From: Mycobacterium seoulense
GTDB lineage: Bacteria > Actinomycetota > Actinomycetes > Mycobacteriales > Mycobacteriaceae
Direction of reading: 5' to 3'
Assembly (NCBI RefSeq): GCF_010731595.1
Contig: NZ_AP022582.1
Coordinates: 1,364,001-1,428,000 of the forward strand
Length of the DNA stretch: 64,000 nucleotides
The translations under genes and the position numbers were made by a program. Every line of letters begins with the position of its first letter. Positions within the stretch are counted from its first letter, which is position 1. Under the pieces are notes generated by a model. The model worked only from the letters and a program-made list of their open reading frames with translations. It did no database searches and had not been told where the DNA came from. Positions 16,349 through 25,196 of this stretch are shown piece after piece.

Positions 16349-17935
16349 TCACCGATCAGCTGATCCCGAGCTGAATCGCTCGCGCAGCATGCGTTTCAGC
16401 AGCTTGCCGCTGGGGTTCTTCGGTAGGAAATCGACAAAGAAGACTCGCTTGGGCGTCTTGAACCCGGCCAGGTGCGCGCGGCAATGTGCGAGTATGTCGT
16501 CCTCGGCGAGGTCGACGCCGTCGCGAAGCACCACCGCCGCGACAACGGCCTCGACCCAAACCGGGTGGGACAGGCCGAACACCGCGACTTCTTCGACGCC
16601 GCTGTGTCGGTAGATGACTTCTTCGACTTCCCGGCTCGCGACGTTTTCCCCGCCAGTCTTGATCATGTCCTTCTTGCGGTCCACGACATGGAGCAGCCCG
16701 TGCCCGTCGTAGTAGCCGAGGTCGCCGGAGTGGAACCAGCCGCCCCGGAAGGCCTCGGCTGTCTTCTGTGGGTCGTCCAGGTAGCCCAGCATCAAATGAG
16801 GGCTGCGGTGGGCGATTTCACCGACGACGCCCGGGGCAACGGGGGCGCCGTCGTCATCGAGGATCGCCGTCTCCACGTTGGCGACCGGACGCCCTGCCGA
16901 ACCTGCGTGCGCGTCCTGTTCGTCGGGTCCGAGCGCGGAGGCCAGCGGCGCCATTTCGGTCTGGCCGTAGAAGTTCCACAACCTCAGACGTGGCAGGCGC
17001 TCCCGAATCTCGCTGAGGATCTCGATCGGCATCGCTGAGGCGCCGTAGTACCCTTTGCGCAGGCTGGACAGGTCGACGGTATCGAAGACGGGTGATCGCA
17101 GCAACGAGATCCAGACCGTCGGTGGGGCGAAATAGTTGGTGACGGCGTAGCGCTCGATAGTGCGCAGGACGAGTTCGGGATCCGGCCGCGGCAGGATGAT
17201 GCTGGTGGCGCCGAGATAGACATCGGTGGCCAGGAAGTTGTCGAGTTGTGCGCAGTGGTAGAGCGGCAGGGAATGGATCTCGACATCGTCGGCGGACATG
17301 TCGCCGGCCAGGATCGTGCTGATGTAGTTCCACATCAGGCTGCGGCTGGTGTGCATGGCGCCCTTGGGTCGGGATTCGGTGCCGCTGGTGTACATCAGGC
17401 GCAGCAGTTGGTCGTCGTCGATGTGGGGACGTGGGGCCGTCGATGTGGTGCTCAGCCACTCGGCGAAGTCAGACCAGCCAGCCGGAGCGGACTGCCCGGG
17501 CGGCAGCAGCGCCGCCTTCGTCGTCACCGATCCACCCAGTCGCATGGCTTGCTCAGCGGTGGGTGTCAAGTCCGCTTCGACGATGAATCCTCGTGCGTCA
17601 CTATGGCCGAGGATGTAGGAGACCTCCTCGGCGGTGAGCATGAAGTTGACCGGGACGAGGACCACCCCCACCCGTGCAGTAGCGAATACCAGGACGGCGT
17701 ATTGCCAGCAGTTGCGCGACAAGAGCGCCAACCGCTCACCGGCTCTAAAACCGTTGTCGCCCAATGCCGCGGCCGCGCGGTCCACCAGGTTCTCGAGTTC
17801 GGCGAAACTCAGCACGACGTCACCGTCGACAATCGCGATCTTGTCCGGGTGCCTGCGCGCGGACCGGCCGGGAATGTCGCCGAGTGAATGGCTGCGTGCG
17901 CGCGCGACGGTGACGTCAAGGTCGCCCAACTCCAT
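16349..17935 (-). CDS. Acyl-CoA synthetase (FadD family)
   Basis: The 528-residue adenylate-forming ligase starts at ATG 17935 (MELGDLDVTVARARSHSLGD). Motifs are the P-loop-like YTSGTESRPKGAMHT, LWNFYGQTEMAP, HSGDLGYYD, and the C-terminal Lys region PKNPSGKLLKRML. It would activate a carboxylic acid to its CoA thioester through an acyl-AMP. It is the first gene of the minus-strand FadD-FadE-FadE-SnoaL-SDR-esterase run and is divergent from a BVMO gene, consistent with activation of acids released after Baeyer-Villiger oxidation and ester hydrolysis. Confidence 0.9.
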   Translation of the reverse strand: MELGDLDVTVARARSHSLGDIPGRSARRHPDKIAIVDGDVVLSFAELENLVDRAAAALGDNGFRAGERLALLSRNCWQYAVLVFATARVGVVLVPVNFMLTAEEVSYILGHSDARGFIVEADLTPTAEQAMRLGGSVTTKAALLPPGQSAPAGWSDFAEWLSTTSTAPRPHIDDDQLLRLMYTSGTESRPKGAMHTSRSLMWNYISTILAGDMSADDVEIHSLPLYHCAQLDNFLATDVYLGATSIILPRPDPELVLRTIERYAVTNYFAPPTVWISLLRSPVFDTVDLSSLRKGYYGASAMPIEILSEIRERLPRLRLWNFYGQTEMAPLASALGPDEQDAHAGSAGRPVANVETAILDDDGAPVAPGVVGEIAHRSPHLMLGYLDDPQKTAEAFRGGWFHSGDLGYYDGHGLLHVVDRKKDMIKTGGENVASREVEEVIYRHSGVEEVAVFGLSHPVWVEAVVAAVVLRDGVDLAEDDILAHCRAHLAGFKTPKRVFFVDFLPKNPSGKLLKRMLRERFSSGSADR

Positions 17936-18037
17936 GCGGGCCACGCTAAGCCCTGATATCCGGCGGATTGCCGACGGTGTCCCGCTGAGTAGACAAGGGC
18001 TGCCCGCTGGCGATGGGCGGCGTCGATACTCGGCGTC

Positions 18038-19969
18038 ATGAGTACTGGCGCACCCGCGAGAGCCGACCGCACCGGGCTGGTGGATGTCGACCCGGACGAA
18101 CTGCGGGCCAACCTGCTTCGGGCTGACCCCGGTGTGCTCGTCGCGGTGCTGGCGCAACTGACCGGTGACGCCGGGGTGGTCGACCGCTTCGCGCCGAAGA
18201 TCACCCACGTGCCCGACCCGCCCGAGCAGGCGGGCACTACCGACCCGGAGACGAGGGTGGCCATCGTCGAGGCAGTGGTGACCGCGCTGCAGATGCCCCG
18301 GTCTCTTCACGCCGCCCCTGCCGACGACCCCGCCCTGTTCGCGCGGATCGCGCCGCTCGCACTCGGCGGGACGATCGGTCCCGAGTACATCCCGCTACTG
18401 TTGGAGCAGGGCGGATTCCAGCCGCCACAGCCGGTGCTGCCACGCACCGCGAAGCTCCCCGACGACTTCCGGGTGGCGATCATCGGCGCCGGTATTGCGG
18501 GATTGACCGCCGCGTTGGAGCTGGCCGATGCCGGCGTGGACTACCAGATTTTCGACCGTAACGACGAGGTTGGCGGCACCTGGTACACGACCACCTATCC
18601 CGGAATCGGTGTTGACACCCCCTCGGCGTACTACTCATTGTCGCGCGACGTCAACGGCGACTGGTCCTGCTATTACCCGATGGGGCCGGAGTATCAGTCC
18701 TATCTGGTGTCGGTGGCCGACAAGTACGAACTGCGGGAGCGCACCCGCTTCGGCACTGAAGTCGAAGCCCTTTGGTGGGACGACGAACGTCATCAGTGGC
18801 AGATCCGTGCGCTGGGCCCCGACGGTGCCCGTGAGATCAGCTACGCCAATGTGGTGATCCCCGCCGCCGGCTACCTCAACCGGCCTCGCTGGCCGCAACT
18901 GAATGGAAGGGGGACTTTCGCGGGAGTCGAAGTCCATTCGGCGCAGTGGTCTCCCGGTCTGGATCTGACCGGCAAGCGGGTTGCCATCATCGGTGCGGGA
19001 TGCACCGCGGTGCAGATCGTCGACGCGTGCGTCGACCAGGTGTCGCACCTGACGGTGTTCCAGCGCCAGCCGCACTGGGTGGCACCGCGGCGGCGGCTCA
19101 CCGATGACGTGCCCGACCATCAGCGATGGCTGGGTACCCGATTGCCTTTCTACGCCAATTGGATTCGACTCAAATCCTATTGGGGAACCGCAGACAACAA
19201 CTACCCCGTAATCTTGTACGACGCCGAATGGGCGCGCGGCCATATGTCCATTTCACCGGCCAACGATGTGCTGCTGCAGATGTGCCTGAAGTACATCGAC
19301 GACGTCTTCGGCGCCGGGAGCGAACTGGCGCGGAAGGTCACGCCAGACTTCGCGCCGTACGGCAAGCGGATCATCCGCGATCCCGGCGGATACTATGCGG
19401 CGCTAGCCCGCGAGCACGTCGACGTCGAAGCGAGCGAGCCGGCCCGGGTCAACGAGGCGGGCATCGTGACGGCCGACGGCCGGCAGATCGACTTGGACGT
19501 CATTGTCTACGCGACCGGTTACTATCTGGATTTCTTGTCCACCATGGAGATTCGGGGGCGAGACGGCAAGAAGCTGGCCGAGGAGTGGGGCAACCGACCG
19601 CGGGCTTACCGGGGTGGGACCGTCCCCGGGTTTCCCAACTTGTTCATCTCGTCGGCGCCCAATTACAGCCCGGGACACGGTGCGGGCCACAATTTCGGCG
19701 TCGAGGTGATGGTGCACTACGTCATGGAATGCCTCCAGCTCATGGCGCTGCGAGCGGCGCCGACAATTGAAGTGAAGCAGCGCGCTTACAACGACTACGT
19801 CGCCGACATCGACGCGACGATGGAGGGCACGGTGTGGTGCCACACCCCGTCCGCGCACACGTACTACCGTTCGGGCGGCGGACGAATCGTGACAGCCTTC
19901 CCATACCGGCTGCTCGACGTATGGCGTGATCACCGTGCACCGGTCGAGGACGATTTCGAGTTGCGATGA
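18038..19969 (+). CDS. Baeyer-Villiger-type flavin monooxygenase with N-terminal extension
   Basis: The 643-residue protein has a GAGIAG FAD motif at 150-155, a VGGTWYTTTYPG segment, the Baeyer-Villiger fingerprint F-x-G-x3-H-x3-W at 294-304 (FAGVEVHSAQW), and an NADPH motif IGAGCTAVQ. The fingerprint ends WSP rather than the usual WP or WD. An extension of about 140 residues precedes the FAD fold, as in several actinobacterial BVMOs. It would insert oxygen next to a ketone, giving an ester or lactone. ATG 18038 has no clear ribosome site; GATACT about nine bases upstream could be a -10 box. The stop overlaps the SDR start (ATGA). Confidence 0.9.
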   Translation: MSTGAPARADRTGLVDVDPDELRANLLRADPGVLVAVLAQLTGDAGVVDRFAPKITHVPDPPEQAGTTDPETRVAIVEAVVTALQMPRSLHAAPADDPALFARIAPLALGGTIGPEYIPLLLEQGGFQPPQPVLPRTAKLPDDFRVAIIGAGIAGLTAALELADAGVDYQIFDRNDEVGGTWYTTTYPGIGVDTPSAYYSLSRDVNGDWSCYYPMGPEYQSYLVSVADKYELRERTRFGTEVEALWWDDERHQWQIRALGPDGAREISYANVVIPAAGYLNRPRWPQLNGRGTFAGVEVHSAQWSPGLDLTGKRVAIIGAGCTAVQIVDACVDQVSHLTVFQRQPHWVAPRRRLTDDVPDHQRWLGTRLPFYANWIRLKSYWGTADNNYPVILYDAEWARGHMSISPANDVLLQMCLKYIDDVFGAGSELARKVTPDFAPYGKRIIRDPGGYYAALAREHVDVEASEPARVNEAGIVTADGRQIDLDVIVYATGYYLDFLSTMEIRGRDGKKLAEEWGNRPRAYRGGTVPGFPNLFISSAPNYSPGHGAGHNFGVEVMVHYVMECLQLMALRAAPTIEVKQRAYNDYVADIDATMEGTVWCHTPSAHTYYRSGGGRIVTAFPYRLLDVWRDHRAPVEDDFELR

Positions 19970-20853
19970 GCGAGTTGCTCTCCGGGAGGACGGCTTTGGT
20001 CACCGGCAGCAGCCGCGGGATCGGTCGGGCGATCGCCCAGCGCTTGGCTGCGGAAGGCGCCACCGTGGCAGTCACGGCCCGCTCGCACGCCACGTCGTCA
20101 TCCGTCCGCGGTGGAGCGGCGACCACGCTTCCCGGCACCGTCGCCGAGACGGTCGAGTTGGTCGAGGCCGCCGGCGGGAAGGCATTCGCCGTCGCGGCCG
20201 ATCTCGAGGATGCCGGGCAGCGCGACGGGCTGATCGACAAGGTGCTCGACCGCACCGGCCGCATCGACATCCTGGTCAACAACGCAGGTTTCGCGGACTA
20301 CTCCCTGGTGGAGGACATGAGTCTGGAAACGTTCGACCGCACGGTGGAGCACTACCTGCGCACGCCGTTCGTCTTGACGAAAGCCACTGTGCCGCGGATG
20401 CGCAAGCAGGGCGCGGGCTGGATCGTCAACATCGGCTCGGTGACGGGCGTAGCCCCGGTGCGACCGTATCGCGACTACAACAAGACCTCCGGCGACGTGA
20501 TCTACGCATCATGCAAGGCCGCCCTGCATCGCTTCACCCAGGGCGTCGCCGCCGAATTGCTCGATGCCAACATCGCGGTGAACTGCGTCGGCCCATCGAC
20601 GGCCGTTCGCACGCCCGGTGCTGCCCAGCTCATTCCGCATGGCTTCCCGACCGAGCCGGTGGAATACCTGGCGGAGACTGTGCTGGCGATGTGTCACCTG
20701 CCCGCCGCCGAGCGCACCGGACTCGTCGCGTTCAGCCTGCACTTTCCGTGGTCGCAGCAACTGCCCGTGCACAGTTTGGATGGAACCGCGGTGCTGCCGC
20801 CGCTGCCACCACCGCCGACGGCCAACCCGAATATCCGGGCCGCGGGGCTCTAG
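19966..20853 (+). CDS. Short-chain dehydrogenase/reductase
   Basis: The 295-residue SDR has TGSSRGIGRAIAQRL, NNAGFADYS and a catalytic segment YASCKAALHRF preserving Tyr and Lys. The Ser-Arg in the glycine loop favours NADP. The tail is proline-rich (residues about 270-290). Overlap with the BVMO stop codon indicates co-translation. It probably produces the ketone used by the monooxygenase or acts on its product. Confidence 0.87.
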   Translation: MSELLSGRTALVTGSSRGIGRAIAQRLAAEGATVAVTARSHATSSSVRGGAATTLPGTVAETVELVEAAGGKAFAVAADLEDAGQRDGLIDKVLDRTGRIDILVNNAGFADYSLVEDMSLETFDRTVEHYLRTPFVLTKATVPRMRKQGAGWIVNIGSVTGVAPVRPYRDYNKTSGDVIYASCKAALHRFTQGVAAELLDANIAVNCVGPSTAVRTPGAAQLIPHGFPTEPVEYLAETVLAMCHLPAAERTGLVAFSLHFPWSQQLPVHSLDGTAVLPPLPPPPTANPNIRAAGL

Positions 20854-20876
20854 TTCGCCGCATCACGACTCGTCCT

Positions 20877-21503
20877 TCAGCCGAGAACCGGGTCGTGGCA
20901 AGCGCAGAAGCTGTGGCAGACGCGGTCGTGGATGATGACGTCGGGACACTCGGGGTCGAACCAGCGGTCCACGACGGCCCAGTGGATCGGATGCATCAAA
21001 TACGGCCCCATCAGTCCGCCGACGTCGGAGAACTCTTGCTCGAACACGTGAGTCCAGGCGGAGGTGCCGACGCCCTCGGACACCCGGCTCAGTTGCCATG
21101 CGCGGATGGACGAGACATAGCGCGCCATCGACGACAGTTCGTGCTCGAAGCGGGCGACCATCGCGGCCGGGGCGTCGGAGGACACCCGAAGTAACAGGGC
21201 GCGATACACCGTGCCCGGCGTTTCGCTGCGGCGAACAGGCCTGCCCCAATAGTTCGCGCCGTTGACCCGGGTGACTGCGAAGTCGGTAAGAAGAGGGGTG
21301 AATCGCCTTAGGGCGAGACCGGCCCGGTCTTCGGCATCGAACCTCAGGTGCACCAGGATGTCTCCGCCGTTACGCGCCCCCGGCAAAGTCGGCTGCACCA
21401 CCCAGCGCAACGCTCGGGCGTCGCGGGCTACCGCCCGCAACTCGGTGAGCATCCGGTCGCGTTCATGCTTGACGACGTCTAACAACCTGGTGACGCTAAA
21501 CAT
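20877..21503 (-). CDS. Dimeric alpha-beta barrel (Dabb) domain protein
   Basis: This 208-residue protein has a C-terminal half with the stress-responsive Dabb pattern: WTHVFEQEFSDVGGLMGPYL followed shortly by HPIHWAVVDRWFDPECPD. The N-terminal half contains a similar strand-helix repeat (DILVHLRFDAEDRAG), so it may be a fused pair of barrels. A Cys/His-rich tail (VCHSFCACHDPV) is unusual. The catalytic role is unknown; relatives include small monooxygenases, cyclases and aldoxime-type enzymes. It overlaps the upstream small barrel gene by eight bases and is part of the iclR transcript. Confidence 0.68.
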   Translation of the reverse strand: MFSVTRLLDVVKHERDRMLTELRAVARDARALRWVVQPTLPGARNGGDILVHLRFDAEDRAGLALRRFTPLLTDFAVTRVNGANYWGRPVRRSETPGTVYRALLLRVSSDAPAAMVARFEHELSSMARYVSSIRAWQLSRVSEGVGTSAWTHVFEQEFSDVGGLMGPYLMHPIHWAVVDRWFDPECPDVIIHDRVCHSFCACHDPVLG

Positions 21504-21843
21504 CGCAAAGCCGGTCCACGTCCTCGGGGGTCGCGGCGAACGATCGGGACCGCTCCTGCACGAGTTCGGCTATGTTGCACCACCATTCGCCGAGGGCCGG
21601 GTCCGGCCTGCCCTTCCACGTCATCTCCCACCACGCCCGCACGTTGGGCAGCGTCCAGGTGATCGTCACGGTGTTCGTTTCGTCATCGAACCAGATCGGC
21701 GGGCTGACCAGGACATCGCGCAACGTCATCCCGCGCTCCCGTGCGCCAGGGGCGTACTCGGCGAGGTAGGCGTCGACGAACCGCCGAGCGCAGCCGGGCC
21801 GGGTAACCACCCGGTCGATCACGAAGACCTGGCCGCCCGCCAT
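21496..21843 (-). CDS. NIPSNAP/antibiotic-monooxygenase-like small barrel protein
   Basis: The 115-residue protein starts at ATG 21843 (MAGGQVFVIDRVVTRPGCARRF); GTG 21849 is possible. The opening strand, the PGCARRFVDAYLAEYAPGARERGM helix and the later TITWTLPNVRAWWEMTWKG fit a dimeric alpha-beta barrel of the NIPSNAP or ABM type. The specific reaction is unknown. It lies 10 bases downstream of the IclR regulator and overlaps the next Dabb gene, so all three are probably one transcript. Confidence 0.65.
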   Translation of the reverse strand: MAGGQVFVIDRVVTRPGCARRFVDAYLAEYAPGARERGMTLRDVLVSPPIWFDDETNTVTITWTLPNVRAWWEMTWKGRPDPALGEWWCNIAELVQERSRSFAATPEDVDRLCDV

Positions 21844-21853
21844 GTGCACGCGT

Positions 21854-22672
21854 TCACGCGTACTGAAGGGCGGGCCGCGCCGGCGGACCTGCGGGACGCA
21901 GCGGGCGCAGCGGCTGCAGAGTTGGAGCGACGCGCTGCGGGCCGTCCTCGACGTTGCGCCAGATGCCCATCGCGGTCATGCGCACCGGGGCCGTCAGTCG
22001 CTGGTCGAACATCATGCGGTTCATTGGACCGCACACCGACACCGCCGCCACCGTCTCACCGGGCCCGCCGATCGGTGCTGCCACGCAACCGAATCCGAGC
22101 AGCGACTCCTCGCGCTCGAACGCGACGCCATGGGCCCGCACCTTGGCTAACTCGACGGCCAGCTGGGTGCCGCTGGAGATCGAGTATCTCGTCTTCCGAA
22201 CCCGCAGATCGAGCTCGGCACCCTCATCGCGATAGGCGAGGATCGCCTTGCCGACCGCGGTGCAGTGGGCGGGTTGGCGACCACCCACCCGGGTGGGGAT
22301 TCTCTGGTCACCGATCTTGTCCAGGTAGACAACGTCCGGGCCGTCGAGCACGGCCAGGTGCACGACAAGGCCGGTGGCGCGGTGCAATTCACCCAGCAGC
22401 GGGCCGGCCGCCCGCACCAGCCGGTCCTGATGCACGGCGAGCGATCCGAGTTCGACGAGGCGCATGCCCAACTCATAATCGCGGCCGCTGCGGCGCAGCC
22501 AGCGCAGCTGTACCAGGCGTTCGAGCATCCGATGCGCCGACGAGCGCGGCAGGCCGGTGCGCCTGACGATCTGCGCCAGGGTGAGCCGCCCCGGACCCTC
22601 GAAGGCGTCGAGAACCAGCGATATGCGGTCGATGACGGCCGTGGGGGTGGCGGGTTCAGCGATACCTGACAT
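21854..22672 (-). CDS. IclR-family transcriptional regulator
   Basis: The 272-residue protein has an N-terminal winged helix (residues about 15-80; LTLAQIVRRTGLPRSSAHRML) and a C-terminal effector-binding domain with YLDKIGDQRIPTRVGGR and HCTAVGKAILAY. ATG 22672 was selected because GGAGG stands five bases upstream; a TTG start at 22684 lacks one. IclR proteins bind palindromes and respond to aromatic or organic acids. A remarkable set of three alternating half-sites lies 27-53 bases upstream of the start, so autoregulation is likely. Neighbouring meta-cleavage genes on the same strand may also be targets. Confidence 0.93.
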   Translation of the reverse strand: MSGIAEPATPTAVIDRISLVLDAFEGPGRLTLAQIVRRTGLPRSSAHRMLERLVQLRWLRRSGRDYELGMRLVELGSLAVHQDRLVRAAGPLLGELHRATGLVVHLAVLDGPDVVYLDKIGDQRIPTRVGGRQPAHCTAVGKAILAYRDEGAELDLRVRKTRYSISSGTQLAVELAKVRAHGVAFEREESLLGFGCVAAPIGGPGETVAAVSVCGPMNRMMFDQRLTAPVRMTAMGIWRNVEDGPQRVAPTLQPLRPLRPAGPPARPALQYA

Positions 22673-22698
22673 CGATCCCTCCAAATGTACCTGACCGG

Positions 22699-22725
22699 TA
22701 TATTCCTATTAGGAATATATTCCTA
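22699..22725. promoter_or_regulatory. Triple half-site operator for the IclR regulator
   Basis: Three copies of an 8-base half-site alternate in orientation: TATTCCTA (22701-22708), TAGGAATA (22710-22717) and TATTCCTA (22718-22725). The first two form a perfect 21-bp dyad (22699-22719, 10-base arms around one central T). The last two form a perfect 16-bp palindrome, TAGGAATATATTCCTA. The AT-rich block stands out from the surrounding GC-rich DNA and lies just upstream of the iclR ribosome site, as expected for an autoregulatory operator. Confidence 0.8.
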
Positions 22726-22815
22726 GCACACCGGTGTGGCGGTTGTCACGCATGGCGGACCGGGGAGTCGGCGGGCTTGGAGGCAGTGGTTGCGGCGGTG
22801 AAGTTGCGGCTGGCC

Positions 22816-24282
22816 TCAGCCCTTGGCCGCGGATCGTCCCGCGCGGCGGCCGTAGAAACTGCCGTCACCGAGCGAGATACCGCTGGCGTAGCCCCACGCG
22901 GCCAGCCCGGCGGTGCAGCGCCCGGCGGCGAAGAGACCGGGAATGGGTTGACCACTGACGTGGAGCACCTCGGCGTCGAGCGTGGTGGCCAAGCCCCCCA
23001 ATGTGAAACCGCCGGTGTTCTCCCGCAAGTCGATGGCGCCGACCGGGGAACCGATGGGCTTCAACCACTCCGGCTTCTTGTGCAGCAGCGGGTCCTCGCC
23101 GCGGGCGGCGCCCTCGTTGTAGGCGGCCACGGTGGCCTGCAGGGATCCCGGCGCGAGGCCCATGTCGCGTTCCAGGTCGGCGACGCTGTCGGCCACCCAG
23201 GTCGCCGGGCGCAGCATGAACTTCGGGGACCACGACGCCATCGCCTCTTGCTGGGCGTCGTCGTCGATGATCAGGAAGGCGATGTTGTCCTGCTGGTAGA
23301 GCGTGAGCTGGCCGATGCGGCCAGGATAGGTGTCCTCGGCGACGTAGCGCTGGCCGCGGCCGTTGACCAGGATGCCGCGCACCAGTTGTTGGGGGTCGAT
23401 GAAGATCGCGACCTCGGTGGCGTCCATATGCGCCAAATCGGCGCCCAACGCCTGCGCCATGCGGATCGCCTGCCCGTCGTGCTGCTCGATGGATGCGGCC
23501 GGGCGGCCCGCGATTCGCGGGGCGTAACGGGCCACCATCGCGTCGTTGTAGGCGAAGCTGCCCGTCGCGAGCACCACGCCCTTGCGGGCACGGACCGCAA
23601 TGTCGTTGCCGTACTGACGCGCGCTGATCCCGACCACCCTGCCGTCGGCTTCCACAATGAGGCGTTGCACCCGCACGTCGTAGAGCGCGCGTGCGCCGGC
23701 GGCGGTGGCGGTCTCGACGAGCGGCTTCATCAGCATGTAGCCCGCGCTGGCTTCGCCCTGCTTCTTGTTCGACATCTGCGGGACGTGCCCGCGCGGGGCG
23801 GGGGAGGCGATCGTGTTGAAGGGGTAGGCGTTTTCGCCGCCGCTGTACATCAGGCCCTGGTCACCCATCGGTTCCCAGCCGGGTTCGGAGAAGAACTCCG
23901 CCTTGAACGGAACGCCGCACCCGACCAGCCAGTCAAAGTGGGCGACGCTGCCGGCGCAGTAGTCGGCGATCCGGTTCTCGTCGGCGCCGGGTCCCATCGC
24001 GACGTTGAGGAAAGCCGCCATGTTGTCGACGGAATCGTCGAAGCCGCAGGCCTTTTGCAGGGGTGTGCCGCCGCCGAGGTAGATGAACCCGCCGGCCATC
24101 GCCGCCGCCCCGCCCCAGGACCCGGTGCGTTCCAGCACCAGCACGTCGGCGCCGGAGCGCGCCGCCTCCACCGCCGCGGCGGCGCCGGCCACCCCGTAGC
24201 CGGCGATGACCACGTCGGCCTCGTCATCCCACGACGGGATGGACGCGGCCGGGATCGGCGTGACCTCGGTATCCGGCGTCAT
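22816..24282 (-). CDS. FAD-dependent dehydrogenase of the KstD/fumarate-reductase superfamily
   Basis: This 488-residue flavoprotein starts at ATG 24282 (MTPDTEVTPIP), overlapping the upstream dioxygenase stop (ATGA). It has the FAD motif AGYGVAGAAAAVEA, the GSWGGAAAMAGGFIYLGGG segment, and the C-terminal LFAAGRCTAGLAAWGYASGISLGDG. The shorter length and SGISLGDG ending resemble actinobacterial delta-4-(5-alpha)-ketosteroid dehydrogenases more than delta-1 enzymes, but that is a judgement from memory. Location downstream of HsaA- and HsaC-like genes supports action on a cyclic ketone. Confidence 0.83.
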   Translation of the reverse strand: MTPDTEVTPIPAASIPSWDDEADVVIAGYGVAGAAAAVEAARSGADVLVLERTGSWGGAAAMAGGFIYLGGGTPLQKACGFDDSVDNMAAFLNVAMGPGADENRIADYCAGSVAHFDWLVGCGVPFKAEFFSEPGWEPMGDQGLMYSGGENAYPFNTIASPAPRGHVPQMSNKKQGEASAGYMLMKPLVETATAAGARALYDVRVQRLIVEADGRVVGISARQYGNDIAVRARKGVVLATGSFAYNDAMVARYAPRIAGRPAASIEQHDGQAIRMAQALGADLAHMDATEVAIFIDPQQLVRGILVNGRGQRYVAEDTYPGRIGQLTLYQQDNIAFLIIDDDAQQEAMASWSPKFMLRPATWVADSVADLERDMGLAPGSLQATVAAYNEGAARGEDPLLHKKPEWLKPIGSPVGAIDLRENTGGFTLGGLATTLDAEVLHVSGQPIPGLFAAGRCTAGLAAWGYASGISLGDGSFYGRRAGRSAAKG

Positions 24283-25187
24283 AGCCGCATGGCCGCGGGC
24301 ATTTCGCCGATCCACTGGTGGCCCCAGTAGCTGTCGGCGGTGATTTCCTCTGCGGTGTAATACGTTTCGTCGACGCGCATGCCGTCGGTGCCGAACTCGA
24401 TGTCCCAGTCACCGGGCGCCCGGACGTAGAACGACACCATCTTGTCATTTGTGTGCCGGCCCAGCGTGGAGGACAGCTGGAAGCCCTCGGCGTTCACGCG
24501 GTCCAGTGCCTGCCCGACGGCGTCCAGGCTGTCGACCTCCACCATGATGTGCACCAGGCGCGGGTCGCGCTGGTGTGCGGCCGGCACGATCGCCAGGCTG
24601 TGGTGGCGTTCGTTGATGCCCAGGAAGCGAACCCGCACGGGCCCAAACTCTTTGGGCAAGGGCACCCGGAACGCGCCGCGGGAGCGGAACCCCAGCACCT
24701 CCGTGTAGAAGTCGAACAGCCCGTTGGGGTCCATCGCGGGCACCACCACGTGGCCCATGCCCTGGTCGCCGGTGACGAACTTCGCGCCGAACGGGGTGAC
24801 GACGGGGCTGTGGTCGAGCACCGCACCATGGAAGACCTCGAGCGTGGTGCCGGCCGGGTCCTCGAAAGTGATCACCTCTTCCACGCGGCGGGCCTCGGCC
24901 TCGTCGGTGGACAGTTGCTTGAACGGGGTCCCCGCGGCGTCCAGCGTCGCCTTGACCCGTTGCAGCGCCGGGCGGTCACGCACCTCCCAGCCGACCGTCA
25001 GCACCCGGTCCGCCTCACCGGGTAGCACGATGAGCCGGGCGGCGCGCTCGTCCATCCGCAGGTACAGCGCCTCGGGGTCGGGGCCCTTGCCCTTTGCGAA
25101 ACCCAAGACACCGAAGGCGAATTGCCGCCAGCGGTCGATGTCTGTTGTCGAAATGGTGATGTAGCCCAGGCTTTTCAGGTCGGTCAA
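24279..25187 (-). CDS. HsaC/BphC-like extradiol ring-cleavage dioxygenase
   Basis: The 302-residue two-domain vicinal-oxygen-chelate protein has length and spacing as in mycobacterial HsaC. The Fe(II) ligands are visible as H146 (GMGHVVV), H213 (LVHIMVEV) and E263 (DIEFGTDG). The second-shell ERHHSLAI motif is also present. The enzyme would open a catechol ring meta to a hydroxyl with O2. It sits between HsaA-like and FAD dehydrogenase genes (gap 9 bases and ATGA overlap), so ring hydroxylation and cleavage are co-expressed. In the cholesterol pathway this step opens the secosteroid catechol; here the substrate is unproven. Confidence 0.92.
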   Translation of the reverse strand: MTDLKSLGYITISTTDIDRWRQFAFGVLGFAKGKGPDPEALYLRMDERAARLIVLPGEADRVLTVGWEVRDRPALQRVKATLDAAGTPFKQLSTDEAEARRVEEVITFEDPAGTTLEVFHGAVLDHSPVVTPFGAKFVTGDQGMGHVVVPAMDPNGLFDFYTEVLGFRSRGAFRVPLPKEFGPVRVRFLGINERHHSLAIVPAAHQRDPRLVHIMVEVDSLDAVGQALDRVNAEGFQLSSTLGRHTNDKMVSFYVRAPGDWDIEFGTDGMRVDETYYTAEEITADSYWGHQWIGEMPAAMRL

Positions 25188-25196
25188 CGTGTTCTC

